A stretch of 64,000 bases of DNA, from positions 159,942-223,941 of the forward strand of contig CAMAQR010000002.1 in assembly GCA_945860375.1 (NCBI GenBank), read 5' to 3'. A model generated the notes under the pieces. It searched no databases, was not told the DNA's origin, and saw only the letters and a program-made list of their open reading frames with translations. This document shows, piece by piece, positions 26,677 to 35,868 of the stretch (its first letter is position 1; every line of letters starts with the position of its first letter). The DNA comes from Pseudorhodobacter antarcticus. Lineage in GTDB: Bacteria; Pseudomonadota; Alphaproteobacteria; Rhodobacterales; Rhodobacteraceae. Position numbers and translations under genes: made by a program.

Positions 26677-27597
26677 TTACTGCAGTGCTGCGGTCACGGC
26701 GGCCTTGGCGTCGCCGCCATCTTTGGTGGTGACACCGTCCAGCCATGCCTCCCAAGTGGTCGGGTTGGCGGCCAGCCATGCCTTGGCGGCTTCACGCGGG
26801 TCGGTGCCATCGTTCAGGATCGCGCCCATGATCTCGTTTTCCATGGCAAGCGTAAACTTCTGATTCGTAAGCATTTTTCCAGTGTTTGGGCATTCGGTGA
26901 CATAGCCTGCGCGGGTGTTGGTGAACACGCTGCCTTCGCTGCCAAACCATTCTTCGCCGCCGGTCAGATAGGTCATCTCAATCGCGGCATTCATCGGATG
27001 CGGGGCCCAGCCCAGGAACACCACTGGCTTGCCATCGGTGTCAAGGCTTTGGGCCTGTGCCAGCATGCCCGACTCAGAGCTTTCAACCAGTTCAAATCCG
27101 CCCATGCCAAAATCATCGGCGGTGATGCGGTCAAGGATCAGGCGGTTGCCGTCGTTGCCCGGTTCGATGCCGAAAATCTTGCCTTCCAATGCGTCCTTGT
27201 TGGCGGCCAGATCGGCAAAAGACTTGATGCCCAAAGCGGCACCGGCGGCATTGGTTGCAAGGGTGTATTGCGTTCCCTTCAGATTTTCAGAAACGGTGTC
27301 AACGGTTTTGGCGTCACGATAGGCAGCAATATCGCCTTCCATCGTGGGCATCCAGTTGCCCAGAAACACATCCACGTCCCCTTCGGCCAAGCCGGTGTAG
27401 GTGATTGGAACCGCCAGAAGCTTGGTTTCAGTCTCATAGCCCAAGGCCTCAAGGACCAACGTGGTGGCGGCGGTGGTGGCGGTGATGTCGGTCCAGCCAA
27501 CATCCGAGAAGATGATTTTGTCGCAGCCTTCGGCATGGGCGGTGCCCACAAAAGCGAAGGCCACAACGGTGGCAAGCAGGGTTGATTTCGTGACCAT
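26677..27597 (-). CDS. choX: Choline ABC transporter substrate-binding protein ChoX
   Basis: A 306-aa periplasmic binding protein. The signal peptide MVTKSTLLATVVAFAFVGTAHA ends at about residue 22. The mature part starts EGCDKIIFSDVGWTDITATT, the conserved ChoX opening with an aromatic cage Trp. Further aromatic positions are in FLGNWMPTMEG, VVFLGWAPHPMN and GGEEWFGSEG. The protein captures choline for ChoW/ChoV. The upstream region holds a BetI-like operator. Choline rather than glycine betaine binding is inferred from overall sequence and from the neighbouring bet genes. Confidence 0.92.
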   Translation of the reverse strand: MVTKSTLLATVVAFAFVGTAHAEGCDKIIFSDVGWTDITATTAATTLVLEALGYETETKLLAVPITYTGLAEGDVDVFLGNWMPTMEGDIAAYRDAKTVDTVSENLKGTQYTLATNAAGAALGIKSFADLAANKDALEGKIFGIEPGNDGNRLILDRITADDFGMGGFELVESSESGMLAQAQSLDTDGKPVVFLGWAPHPMNAAIEMTYLTGGEEWFGSEGSVFTNTRAGYVTECPNTGKMLTNQKFTLAMENEIMGAILNDGTDPREAAKAWLAANPTTWEAWLDGVTTKDGGDAKAAVTAALQ

Positions 27598-27616
27598 TGG
27601 ACGCTTCCATTTTTTG

Positions 27617-27636
27617 TTGATTGACGAGTCAATAAA
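27617..27636. promoter_or_regulatory. BetI operator candidate 1 (choX/betI divergent region)
   Basis: TTGATTGACGAGTCAATAAA contains the palindrome ATTGAC-GA-GTCAAT and resembles the enterobacterial BetI box as I remember it (TTGATTGGACGTTCAATATA). It lies 20 bp upstream of choX and 50 bp upstream of betI, so one repressor dimer could control both. Confidence 0.7.
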
Positions 27637-27686
27637 CTTCAAGCTAGCTGCCAATTGCAAGCATTTTCTATCGCAGGCGGGACAAC

Positions 27687-28271
27687 ATGCCAAAGCTTGG
27701 AATGGAGCCTATCCGAAAGGCGGCGCTCGTCAAAGCCACGATTGTGGAAATTGGCAGGGCCGGGTCGCTGGATGTGACGGTCAGCCAGATCGCCAAGCGT
27801 GCTGGCATGTCTTCCGCTTTGGCGCATCATTACTTTGGGTCCAAGGAAGAGATGTTTCTGGCCGCGATGCGCCACATTCTGACGCTGTATGGGGCCGAGG
27901 TGCGCGGGGCGCTGGCGCTGGCACAGGGGCCGGAACAACGTTTGAACGCCGTTTTGGCCGCCAGTTTCAGCGCGGCCAACTTCCGGCGCGAGGCGATCGG
28001 GGCTTGGCTGAACTTTTGGGTGCTGGCGCAAACGGTGCCCGAGGCGAAACGATTGCTGGCGGTCTATCAGCGGCGGTTGCGGTCCAACCTGCTGGCGGGC
28101 TTGCGGCCCTTGGCCGGGGCGCGGGCAGAGACGGTGGCGAATGGTCTGGGCGCGCTGATTGACGGGCTTTACTTGCGTGAGGTGTTGAAATCAGGGCCGC
28201 CCGATGGGCGTGCCGCGGTGGCGACGGCGCTGGACTATCTGAATGCGCAATTGCAGGGCGTTGATGCCTGA
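27687..28271 (+). CDS. betI: TetR-family repressor BetI
   Basis: A 194-aa TetR regulator with MPKLGMEPIRKAALVKATI at the N-terminus and the HTH VTVSQIAKRAGMSSALAHHYFGSKEEMF (residues about 31-58), both hallmark BetI sequences. The C-terminal ligand domain includes EAIGAWLNFWVLAQTVPEAKRLL. BetI represses choline uptake and oxidation genes until choline is present. It is divergent from choX and directly precedes betA with a second operator between them. Confidence 0.93.
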   Translation: MPKLGMEPIRKAALVKATIVEIGRAGSLDVTVSQIAKRAGMSSALAHHYFGSKEEMFLAAMRHILTLYGAEVRGALALAQGPEQRLNAVLAASFSAANFRREAIGAWLNFWVLAQTVPEAKRLLAVYQRRLRSNLLAGLRPLAGARAETVANGLGALIDGLYLREVLKSGPPDGRAAVATALDYLNAQLQGVDA

Positions 28272-28276
28272 TGCAG

Positions 28277-28295
28277 TTGATTTACTTCAATAAAA
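28277..28295. promoter_or_regulatory. BetI operator candidate 2 (before betA)
   Basis: TTGATTTACTTCAATAAAA matches the site before choX (TTGATT-AC--TCAATAAA pattern) and lies 6 bp after the betI stop and 29 bp before the betA start. A second, weaker BetI site is likely. Confidence 0.6.
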
Positions 28296-28323
28296 GGGCC
28301 TGCCTGTGCGGGCTGTGGGGAAT

Positions 28324-29976
28324 ATGACGGCGGATTATGTGATCATCGGGTCGGGGTCGGCGGGGTCGGCCATCGCTTATCGTATGGGCGAAGCGGGCAA
28401 GCGGGTTATCGTCATTGAACAGGGCGGCACCGATATGGGGCCGTTCATCCAGATGCCTGCGGCGCTGTCTTATCCCATGAATATGGGGATGTATGACTGG
28501 GGCTTTGCCAGCGATCCCGAGCCACATCTGGGAGGGCGTGTGCTGGCCACGCCGCGCGGCAAGGTGATTGGCGGGTCTTCATCCATCAATGGCATGGTCT
28601 ATGTGCGGGGTCATGCCCGCGACTATGACAATTGGGAGGAAATGGGCGCGCGAGGGTGGTCTTACGCCGATGTGCTGCCTTATTTTCAACGGATGGAGCA
28701 TTGGCACGGTGATGCGGGCGACGCTACCTATCGCGGCCATGACGGCCCTTTGCACATCACGCGCGGGCCACGGAAAAACCCGCTGTTCAATGCCTTCATT
28801 CAGGCAGGGCAGCAGGCGGGTTACGGTGTGACCGACGATTACAATGGCGCCGCGCAGGAAGGTTTTGGCGCGATGGAGGCAACGATCTGGAAAGGCCGGC
28901 GCTGGTCTGCCGCCAACGCCTATCTGCGCCCGGCGCAAAAGCGTGGCAATGTGACGGTGGTGCGGGCTTTTGCGCGCCGGGTGGTGATCGAGAACGGTCG
29001 CGCCGTGGGGGTTGAGGTGCTGCGCGGCGGTCAGGTTGAGGTGATCGCGGCGCGGGCAGAGGTGATCATCGCGGCATCAAGCATCAATTCGCCCAAGCTG
29101 CTGATGCTGTCGGGGATTGGCGATGCGGCGCAGTTGCAAAGCCATGGGATCGAGGTGGTGGCGGATCGGCCCGGCGTGGGCGCAAACCTGCAGGATCATC
29201 TGGAAATTTACATGCAGTATCAGGCGGATTTGCCTGTAACGCTTTATAAATACTGGAATATCTGGGGTAAGGCCGCGATTGGGGCGCAGTGGTTGTTCAC
29301 CAAGACCGGGCTGGGGGCCAGCAACCATTTTGAGGCTTGCGCCTTTATCCGGTCGCGTGAGGGCATAGATTATCCCGACATCGAGTACCACTTTCTGCCC
29401 ATCGCAGTGCGCTATGATGGCAAAGCCGCCGCAGGGGGCCATGGTTTTCAAGTGCATGTGGGGCCAATGCGCAGCAAATCGCGCGGCGCTGTCACCCTGC
29501 GGTCTGCCGATCCAATGGAGGCGCCGCGCATTCAGTTCAACTATATGTCCCATCCCGATGACTGGGACGAGTTTCGCCGCTGCATCCGTTTGACGCGCGA
29601 AGTGTTCGGGCAAGAGGCGATGCGCCCCTTTGTGAAATCGGAAATTCAGCCGGGTTCGGGGCTGCAAACCGATGCAGAGTTGAACGCCTTTCTGAAAGAA
29701 CACGTCGAAAGCGCCTATCACCCCTGTGGCACTTGCCGGATGGGGCGGGCGGATGATCCGGGGGCCGTGGTGGACCCGGAATGCCGGGTGATCGGGGTGG
29801 AGGGGCTGCGGGTGGCGGACAGTTCCATCTTCCCGCAGGTGACGAACGGCAATCTGAACGGGCCTTCCATCATGACCGGTGAAAAGGCGGCGGATCACAT
29901 TCTGGGCCGGGTGCCATTGCCGAAATCAAACCTGCAACCGGTGGTGAGCGGGAATTGGCGGCAGAGCCAGCGTTAG
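28324..29976 (+). CDS. betA: Choline dehydrogenase
   Basis: A 550-aa FAD-dependent GMC oxidoreductase that oxidises choline to betaine aldehyde, probably membrane-associated. The N-terminal ADP-binding motif is [20 protein letters not shown] signature 1 is [18 protein letters not shown]. The catalytic pair is His466 (HPCGTC) and Asn510 (TNGNLNGPS). I chose the ATG at 28324; a GTG six codons earlier is possible. The aldehyde dehydrogenase betB is not present in the window, so the second step must be encoded elsewhere or by BetA itself. Confidence 0.94.
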   Translation: MTADYVIIGSGSAGSAIAYRMGEAGKRVIVIEQGGTDMGPFIQMPAALSYPMNMGMYDWGFASDPEPHLGGRVLATPRGKVIGGSSSINGMVYVRGHARDYDNWEEMGARGWSYADVLPYFQRMEHWHGDAGDATYRGHDGPLHITRGPRKNPLFNAFIQAGQQAGYGVTDDYNGAAQEGFGAMEATIWKGRRWSAANAYLRPAQKRGNVTVVRAFARRVVIENGRAVGVEVLRGGQVEVIAARAEVIIAASSINSPKLLMLSGIGDAAQLQSHGIEVVADRPGVGANLQDHLEIYMQYQADLPVTLYKYWNIWGKAAIGAQWLFTKTGLGASNHFEACAFIRSREGIDYPDIEYHFLPIAVRYDGKAAAGGHGFQVHVGPMRSKSRGAVTLRSADPMEAPRIQFNYMSHPDDWDEFRRCIRLTREVFGQEAMRPFVKSEIQPGSGLQTDAELNAFLKEHVESAYHPCGTCRMGRADDPGAVVDPECRVIGVEGLRVADSSIFPQVTNGNLNGPSIMTGEKAADHILGRVPLPKSNLQPVVSGNWRQSQR

Positions 29977-29985
29977 CCAGTGGGT

Positions 29986-30020
29986 CCACGCCGCCCTGGA
30001 TCAGGTCTGGGGCGGCGTGG
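29986..30020. terminator. Stem-loop after betA
   Basis: CCACGCCGCCC and GGGCGGCGTGG form an 11-bp perfect stem ten bases past the betA stop. No T-run follows on either strand. It overlaps the distal end of the opposite-strand interrupted gene. Confidence 0.5.
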
Positions 30021-30108
30021 CACTTGCAAGAGTTTCGGGCCGTTGCGGCAGGGCGGCCCGGATGCGGGTGGTGAAGGCGGCGATTCGGGCGGGGCTTGCG
30101 GCCTCGGC

Positions 30109-30627
30109 CTAGTAAAGTGACAGCATCTGAAAACGGGCTTTGGGGGCGCAAGGGCGCAGCAGGCCGGTTTTCAGGATGCGGCGGACGGGGCGGCGCATGA
30201 CAAGGCTGTCGACCCACCACGGGGAACCCAGCGTGGTGATGGCCAAAACCTGCTGCAAATTGTGCAGTCGCGGACGGATCAGGCCCAGATCTGTCGCGTG
30301 ATCATAGGCCACGCCGGGGGCCCAGACCCTGTCAAACCAGCCCTTCAAGATGGCGGGAAAGCCGAACCACCAGGTTGGAAAGCACAGGATCAGCGCCTCG
30401 GCCGCAAGCAAACGGGCGATCTGCGGCTGCAGGTCACTGCTGTCATAAACGGGCGCGTGATAGGAGTTGCGCTCTGCGGCCGTCAGGGCAGGGGCGAAGG
30501 CGCTGTCATAAAGGTTTTCGATATCAACCTGATGCCCCGCAGCCAACAGTCCCGCGACGGTTTTATCGGCGAGGAAGCGGCACAGGCTGCCCGGCACCGG
30601 ATGGGCGATGATGACAAGGCATTGCAT
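30109..30627 (-). CDS. NAD(P)H quinone oxidoreductase-like flavodoxin-fold protein, apparently truncated by TAG
   Basis: A 172-aa flavodoxin-fold protein of the NQO1/KefF type. The N-terminal MQCLVIIAHPVPGSLCRFLA is the FMN/FAD phosphate-binding loop. FPTWWFGFPAILKGWFDRVWAPGVAYD is the family core, and ITTLGSPWWVDSL follows. The frame ends at TAG (30109-30111) after FQMLSLY. Beyond the TAG the same frame stays open for 35 more codons (AEAASPARIAAFTTRIRAALPQ...) to TGA at 30001, which looks like the natural C-terminus. So either a nonsense mutation trimmed the last helix, leaving a possibly active protein, or the base is a sequencing error. Confidence 0.75.
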   Translation of the reverse strand: MQCLVIIAHPVPGSLCRFLADKTVAGLLAAGHQVDIENLYDSAFAPALTAAERNSYHAPVYDSSDLQPQIARLLAAEALILCFPTWWFGFPAILKGWFDRVWAPGVAYDHATDLGLIRPRLHNLQQVLAITTLGSPWWVDSLVMRRPVRRILKTGLLRPCAPKARFQMLSLY

Positions 30628-30738
30628 GGTATCTCCGCTGTGCCGCCTCAAGAATGCGCTTGGGTTTGATCAATATCAAGGTCGGGCAGACCGGCTGCGC
30701 CTAATCTGAGCCCCGGACACGCAAAAAGGAGCGATCGC

Positions 30739-30975
30739 ATGACGCACACACCGCACGGATTGGCCGAGGAATTCCCGGCCCATATCACCAAGATCAGCGC
30801 AATGAAGGAAGGCGATGCCCATTTCGCCAAGCTGGTGGCAGACTACAACGCGGTGAATGAACAGGTGCACCGCAGCGAAACCCGGCTCGATCTGCTGACC
30901 GAAGAGCAGGAAGAGCATCTGCGCAAACAGCGCACGCATCTGAAAGACCATATCTGGATGCATCTCAAGGGCTGA
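30739..30975 (+). CDS. YdcH/DUF465 family small protein
   Basis: A 78-aa, highly charged, helical protein. The DUF465 features are HFAKLVADYNAVNEQVHRSE, the Asp/Glu-rich middle and the end LRKQRTHLKDHIWMHL. A good AAAAGGAG ribosome-binding site sits before the ATG. Function is unknown; members form helical hairpins. It is followed within 10 bases by copy 5 of the composite repeat. Confidence 0.85.
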   Translation: MTHTPHGLAEEFPAHITKISAMKEGDAHFAKLVADYNAVNEQVHRSETRLDLLTEEQEEHLRKQRTHLKDHIWMHLKG

Positions 30976-30983
30976 TAGGGCGC

Positions 30984-31063
30984 AGGGGGGGGCTGTCTGC
31001 CCCCCCAAGCTGCAATTGCTTTGGCAATTGCAGCCCCCCCGAGGATATTTCTGCCAAGATGAA
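30984..31063 (+). repeat. Composite GGATATTT element, copy 5
   Basis: G-run/C-run hairpin (GGGGGGGG-CTGTCTG-CCCCCCC), then the perfect hairpin GCTGCAATTGC-TTTG-GCAATTGCAGC, then CCCCCCCGAGGATATTTCTG and CCAAGATGAA. It sits between the stop of the YdcH-like gene and the convergent pccR stop. Confidence 0.8.
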
Positions 31064-31065
31064 AG

Positions 31066-32463
31066 TCAGTCGGCGATGTCGTAGGGCAAAAGGCCGCGAC
31101 GGTCGGGATCGACTTTCAAGCGGCGCTCCAGTGGCGGCACCGATCTTTGGTGACAGTCGTGGCGTTCACAGATGCGGCAGGAAATGCCGATGGGTTCGCA
31201 GCGGCCCTTCAGATCGAGGCCGTCGGAATAGACCAGACTGGCGGCATGGGTGATTTCGCAGCCCAGACCGATCGCATAGCGTCGCACCGGCGCAAGGTAG
31301 GCGCCGCCGGGTTTGGATACGTCGCGCGACAGGCAGAGATAGCGCACACCGTCGGGCGTTTCGGCCAGTTGGCGCAGGAAATGCCCCGGGGTTTCAAAGG
31401 CGCGGTGGACGTTCCAAAGCGGGCAGGCGCCGCCAAAGCGGGCGAATTGCAGCCGGGTGGCGGAGTGGCGTTTGGTGATGGTTCCGGCCTGATCGACGCG
31501 GACAAAGAAGAACGGGATGCCCTTGGCGCCGGGGCGTTGCAGCGTGGACAGGCGGTGCGCGACCTGCTCAAACGAGGCACCGAAGAGGTCGGCCAGCCGT
31601 TCGATGTCGTGTCGGGTCTTTTGCGCGGCGTCCAGAAAGGCGCGATAGGGCATCAGCGCGGCCCCGGCGAAGTAGTTGGCCATGCCGATTTTGGCGATGT
31701 CATGTGCCTCGGGCGTTTGAAAACGGGCAAGGTCCAGTGTCGCCTCCAGCAATTCATTCTGGGTTTGCAGCGCGACCTGATACAGCAGTTGAAAGCGTTG
31801 GGTGGGCGTGGCGGCGCGGGCCGACAGGGTCAGGCGGCGGCTGACAGGGTCATAGACGCGCATCGGGCCAGTGTCGGAATATTGCACGTCGATGCCGCGC
31901 TTTTTCAGGGCCTCTGTCGCGATCATTACTGTGTCTTTCCCGGGGCCTGCGGCGGTTATGAAATGTTCGGCTGCCCGGTCCACCGCATCGACGTAATTGT
32001 CGCAATAGTGAAAGAAGTCGCGGACCTCATCCCATGGGCTGGCGCGCAGGGTGGCGTCGTCGCGGCCCAAAGCCTCGTCGAGGGAAGCCAGCCGTTCGTG
32101 GCTTTGGCGGTAGGCGCGGTGCAGATCAAGGAAGGCGCGGGCCAGGGCCGGGGCGTTGGAGGCGGCAAGGCGCAAGTCGGCCAAGGGCGGGGTGGCCTTG
32201 GCAAAGACCGGATCGGCGAGGGCCTCGCGCATGTCCGTCACCAGCCGTTCGCCTTCGCCCGCGTTCAGTTCGGTTACGTCCAGACCGAACTCTTGCGCCA
32301 AGGCCAGCACAACGGTGGCGGACACCGGGCGGTGGTTGTTTTCCATCTGATTCAGGTAGGGCAGTGACACCCCCAGCTTGTCGGCAAAGGCGCGTTGGGT
32401 CAGGGACAGCCGCCCGCGCACCTCGCGCAGCTTGGCCCCGGCGTAGAGTTTCTGAATGGCCAT
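31066..32463 (-). CDS. pccR: Short-chain fatty acyl-CoA regulator PccR (XRE + IrrE-like + DUF2083)
   Basis: A 465-aa regulator of the ScfR family. An N-terminal XRE HTH (residues about 8-62: LREVRGRLSLTQRAFADKLGVSLPYLNQMENNHRPVSATVVL) is followed by an ImmA/IrrE-type middle domain and a C-terminal acyl-CoA sensing domain. That C-terminal region has Cys motifs: a CPLWN segment, CEITHAASLVY and CEPIGISCRICERHDC, which could bind metal. Known relatives control propionyl-CoA carboxylase genes by binding TTTGCAAA sites. Two such sites lie just upstream of its start, consistent with autoregulation. The start MAIQKLYAGAKL fits the family. Confidence 0.88.
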   Translation of the reverse strand: MAIQKLYAGAKLREVRGRLSLTQRAFADKLGVSLPYLNQMENNHRPVSATVVLALAQEFGLDVTELNAGEGERLVTDMREALADPVFAKATPPLADLRLAASNAPALARAFLDLHRAYRQSHERLASLDEALGRDDATLRASPWDEVRDFFHYCDNYVDAVDRAAEHFITAAGPGKDTVMIATEALKKRGIDVQYSDTGPMRVYDPVSRRLTLSARAATPTQRFQLLYQVALQTQNELLEATLDLARFQTPEAHDIAKIGMANYFAGAALMPYRAFLDAAQKTRHDIERLADLFGASFEQVAHRLSTLQRPGAKGIPFFFVRVDQAGTITKRHSATRLQFARFGGACPLWNVHRAFETPGHFLRQLAETPDGVRYLCLSRDVSKPGGAYLAPVRRYAIGLGCEITHAASLVYSDGLDLKGRCEPIGISCRICERHDCHQRSVPPLERRLKVDPDRRGLLPYDIAD

Positions 32464-32474
32464 TTGCGCCCCCC

Positions 32475-32502
32475 TTTGCAAAGCCAAACTAGGCTTTGCA
32501 AA
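32475..32502. promoter_or_regulatory. Two PccR-type operators upstream of pccR
   Basis: TTTGCAAA at 32475-32482 and again at 32495-32502, both inside GCTTTGCAAAG-like context, 20 bp apart (two helical turns), 12 bp upstream of the pccR start. This suggests cooperative binding and autoregulation. Confidence 0.75.
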
Positions 32503-32511
32503 GTTGCGGCG

Positions 32512-33729
32512 TCAAGGGGCGATGCCGATGGCGCGGGCGCGGCGGATCACCCAGAGGATCGAGATCAGCGAGGCGACGCTGGAGGCCAGCATCAGCAGGA
32601 TCAGCGGCATTTCGGTCGATCCGGGCGGCAACAGCGCCCCCGCCAGCGCCGCAAGGCCCGCGCCACCGCCGATCATGATGGCGCCGCCAAGGCCGCTTGC
32701 GGTGCCCGCGAGTTCCGGGCGCACCGACAGGATGCCTGCGTTGGCCGAGGGCAGGCCAATGCCGTTGCCAAGGCCCATGGTGATGGTCAGCCCGAAAAAC
32801 ACCACCGGATGCGACAGGCCGAGGGCCGTCACCAGCGTCAGGATCAACAGACCCGCCAAGGTGACCAGAGCGCCGATCAGCACCATACGGTTCATGCCGA
32901 GGCGCACCGAAAACCGCCCGGCGAAGAAATTTCCGGCCATGTAGCCCACCGCCGTGATGGCGAACAATACGCCGATCTGGCTGGAAGTCAGGCCGAAGAT
33001 TTCGTTGCCGACATAGGGCGCGCCGCCAAGGTAGGCGAAGAAACAGCCCGAAGCGAAGGCGGCCGACAGCGAATATCCCCAGAACCGCTGTGAGGACAGC
33101 AAGACAGGGTATTGGCGCAACTGATTGGCAAAGCTGAGCTTCCTGAGCGTTGCGGTTTCGCCCAAGTCGGCCCAGACCAGCCACAGCACCAGCAGGCCCA
33201 GCCCCAACAACAGCGCGAAATTCGCCTGCCAGCCATAAGCCTCGTCCAGCACCCCGCCGATCACCGGGCCGATCATCGGCACCACAGACATCCCCATGGT
33301 GACATAGGCGATCATCGAGGCGGCCTCGGCGTCGGCCACCATGTCGCGCACCACGGCGCGCGACAGCACCATGCCCGCCGCAATCACCGCTTGGGCCATG
33401 CGGAAGATCAGGAACAGGGTGGCGTTGGGGGCAACCAAGGTGCCAACCGTGGCCAGCAAGAACAGCACCAGCGCGCCAAGGATCACCGGACGGCGGCCAT
33501 AGGCGTCGGAAATCGGGCCGATGATGATCTGCAACACCGCCGACAGGGCGAGATACAATGCGACGGACAATTGCATGAAGCCGTATGGCACGTCGAACCA
33601 CGCAGCCATTCCGGGCAAGGACGGCAAGAAGATGTTCATCGTCAATGCCGACAGACCCGCCAGCAGGATCAGCGTGATGATATGGGGCGGGGTGGTGCGG
33701 TTAAGGAATTGGCTTGGTTTGTGGGACAT
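32512..33729 (-). CDS. Bcr/CflA family MFS drug exporter
   Basis: A 405-aa transporter with twelve hydrophobic segments. MFS motif A-like DAYGRRPVILG follows segment 2. Segment 5 contains GPVIGGVLDEAYGW, the antiporter motif of DHA1-12 exporters. The N-terminus MSHKPSQFLN starts at 33729. It should pump small molecules out in exchange for protons; substrates are unknown. It lies directly upstream of pccR on the same strand with only 48 bp between, but the operator pair in that gap suggests pccR has its own promoter. Confidence 0.88.
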   Translation of the reverse strand: MSHKPSQFLNRTTPPHIITLILLAGLSALTMNIFLPSLPGMAAWFDVPYGFMQLSVALYLALSAVLQIIIGPISDAYGRRPVILGALVLFLLATVGTLVAPNATLFLIFRMAQAVIAAGMVLSRAVVRDMVADAEAASMIAYVTMGMSVVPMIGPVIGGVLDEAYGWQANFALLLGLGLLVLWLVWADLGETATLRKLSFANQLRQYPVLLSSQRFWGYSLSAAFASGCFFAYLGGAPYVGNEIFGLTSSQIGVLFAITAVGYMAGNFFAGRFSVRLGMNRMVLIGALVTLAGLLILTLVTALGLSHPVVFFGLTITMGLGNGIGLPSANAGILSVRPELAGTASGLGGAIMIGGGAGLAALAGALLPPGSTEMPLILLMLASSVASLISILWVIRRARAIGIAP

Positions 33730-33770
33730 GGCCAAGGGCTACGCCTGTGGCCGGGGACTGTCCAGACGGC

Positions 33771-34121
33771 CTACCACTTGTGGAAAATGAAGAAAGCGCC
33801 AAGACCGATGAAACTGAACCCCAAAGCGTGGTTCCAGCCCAGTGGTTCTTTGAGGTAAAGCACGGAAAAGACGGCGAAAACGGATAGGGTGATTACCTCT
33901 TGAATGGTTTTCAACTCGGCCCCGGAAAAGTGACCATGGCCGATGCGGTTGGCTGGCACCATCAGGATGTATTCGAAAAACGCGATGCCCCAGCTGATGA
34001 GAATGACGGTGATCAGGGCAGTGGATTTGAATTTCAGATGGCCGTACCATGCGAAGGTCATGAAAACATTGGAGGCCAGCAGCAGGCCGATGGTGGTGAA
34101 GGCGATGGAGAATTGCGGCAT
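33771..34121 (-). CDS. DMT/DUF486 family small membrane protein
   Basis: A 116-aa protein with four hydrophobic segments. The DUF486 motifs are VFMTFAWYGHLKFKS, SWGIAFFEYILMVPANRIGH and ELKTIQEVITLSVFAVFSVLYLKEPLGWNHALGFSFI. The start MPQFSIAFTTIG was chosen because upstream codons lack hydrophobicity and a ribosome-binding site. It is divergent from pccB; the PccR-like sites lie between them. Transport function is assumed from the family but no substrate is known. Confidence 0.86.
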   Translation of the reverse strand: MPQFSIAFTTIGLLLASNVFMTFAWYGHLKFKSTALITVILISWGIAFFEYILMVPANRIGHGHFSGAELKTIQEVITLSVFAVFSVLYLKEPLGWNHALGFSFIGLGAFFIFHKW

Positions 34122-34188
34122 GAGGAACCTATGTTTGTGGGTAATGCTGCATAGCAAGGGGCGGCTTGCAAGGCCATCAATTTGCTGA

Positions 34189-34228
34189 TTTGCAATTAGC
34201 AACACTGTCTCTTCCAAAGCTTTGCAAA
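34189..34228. promoter_or_regulatory. PccR-type operators upstream of pccB
   Basis: TTTGCAAA (34221-34228) plus the near match TTTGCAAT (34189-34196); a half site TTTGC follows at 34244. The perfect site lies 72 bp upstream of the pccB start and probably overlaps its promoter. Confidence 0.7.
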
Positions 34229-34299
34229 TTTACTCGAAACCGCTTTGCCTGCAGCGCTCGCCCGTCTATGGTGCCGGGCAATATCGGGGGGAGACGACC

Positions 34300-35826
34300 A
34301 TGAAGGACATCTTGCAACAGTTGGAGTCACGCCGCGAGGTGGCCCGTCAGGGCGGCGGGCCGCGTCGCATCGACGCGCAGCACGCCAAGGGCAAGCTGAC
34401 CGCGCGCGAGCGGATCGAGCTGCTGCTGGACGAGGGGTCGTTCGAGGAGTTCGACATGTTTGTCCGCCACCGCTGCGTCGATTTCGGGATGGAGGCGGAC
34501 CGTCCGGCAGGCGACGGGGTGGTGACGGGCTGGGGCACCGTGAATGGTCGCATGGTCTATGTGTTTTCGCAGGATTTCACCGTGTTCGGTGGGTCCTTGT
34601 CCGAAACCCACGCGCAAAAGATATGCAAGATCATGGACATGGCGATGCAGAACGGCGCGCCGGTGATCGGAATGAACGATTCAGGTGGCGCGCGGATTCA
34701 GGAAGGTGTTGCGTCCTTGGCGGGCTATGCCGAGGTGTTTCAACGCAACATCATGGCGAGCGGCGTGGTGCCGCAAATCAGTCTGATCATGGGGCCATGT
34801 GCGGGCGGGGCGGTGTATTCGCCTGCGATGACCGATTTCATCTTTATGGTGAAAGACACCTCGTTCATGTTCGTCACCGGCCCCGATGTGGTCAAGACCG
34901 TGACCAACGAAGTGGTGACGGCAGAGGAACTGGGCGGGGCTTCGACGCATACCAGGAAGTCTTCGGTCGCCGATGGTGCGTTTGAAAATGATGTCGAGGC
35001 GCTGGCCGAAACCCGTCGCCTGATCGACTTTCTGCCGCTGAACAACCGCGAAAAGGCTCCGGTCCGCCCGTTCTTTGACGATCCGGCGCGGTTGGAGTCC
35101 AGCCTTGATACCCTGATCCCCGACAACCCGAACCAGCCCTATGACATGAAGGAACTGATCGGCAAAATCGCGGATGAGGCTGATTTCTTTGAAATTCAGG
35201 CCGCTTTTGCCGCCAATATCATCACCGGTTTCATCCGTATCGAAGGCCAGTCGGTGGGCGTCGTTGCCAACCAGCCGATGGTGCTGGCGGGCTGCCTTGA
35301 TATTGACGCCAGCCGCAAGGCCGCGCGGTTTGTGCGGTTTTGTGATGCGTTCGAGATTCCGATCCTGACCTTGGTCGATGTGCCTGGCTTTCTGCCCGGC
35401 GTGGCGCAGGAATTGGGCGGCGTGATCAAGCACGGTGCGAAGCTGCTGTTTGCCTATGGCGAGGCGACGGTGCCGAAAGTCACCGTGATCACCCGCAAGG
35501 CCTATGGTGGGGCTTATGATGTGATGGCATCCAAGCACCTGCGCGGCGATTTCAACTATGCGTGGCCGACGGCGGAAATCGCGGTGATGGGGGCCAAGGG
35601 TGCCACTGAGATCATCCATCGTGGAAAATCGCCCGAAGACATTGCGCGGCTGACCAAGGAATATGAGACACGGTTCGCCAACCCTTTTGTGGCCGCCGAA
35701 AAGGGCTTCATCGACGAGGTGATCATGCCGCATTCGACCCGCCGCCGGGTGGCGCGGGCTTTTGCATCGCTGCGTGGGAAGAAGCTGGCGAACCCGTGGA
35801 AAAAACACGATAACATCCCGCTGTAA
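34300..35826 (+). CDS. pccB: Propionyl-CoA carboxylase beta subunit
   Basis: A 508-aa carboxyltransferase that transfers CO2 from carboxybiotin to propionyl-CoA, forming methylmalonyl-CoA. Motifs include [22 protein letters not shown] at the N-terminus, [16 protein letters not shown] in the middle and [42 protein letters not shown] completes the family signature. A GGGGGGAGA ribosome-binding site precedes the ATG. Its partner pccA is 2.2 kb downstream and mcm 4.7 kb downstream on the same strand. Regulation by PccR is predicted from upstream TTTGCAAA sites. Confidence 0.95.
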   Translation: MKDILQQLESRREVARQGGGPRRIDAQHAKGKLTARERIELLLDEGSFEEFDMFVRHRCVDFGMEADRPAGDGVVTGWGTVNGRMVYVFSQDFTVFGGSLSETHAQKICKIMDMAMQNGAPVIGMNDSGGARIQEGVASLAGYAEVFQRNIMASGVVPQISLIMGPCAGGAVYSPAMTDFIFMVKDTSFMFVTGPDVVKTVTNEVVTAEELGGASTHTRKSSVADGAFENDVEALAETRRLIDFLPLNNREKAPVRPFFDDPARLESSLDTLIPDNPNQPYDMKELIGKIADEADFFEIQAAFAANIITGFIRIEGQSVGVVANQPMVLAGCLDIDASRKAARFVRFCDAFEIPILTLVDVPGFLPGVAQELGGVIKHGAKLLFAYGEATVPKVTVITRKAYGGAYDVMASKHLRGDFNYAWPTAEIAVMGAKGATEIIHRGKSPEDIARLTKEYETRFANPFVAAEKGFIDEVIMPHSTRRRVARAFASLRGKKLANPWKKHDNIPL

Positions 35827-35868
35827 CGACAGGGAGTGTGACATGTGCGGGAACCAGGGGGCGGTGCG

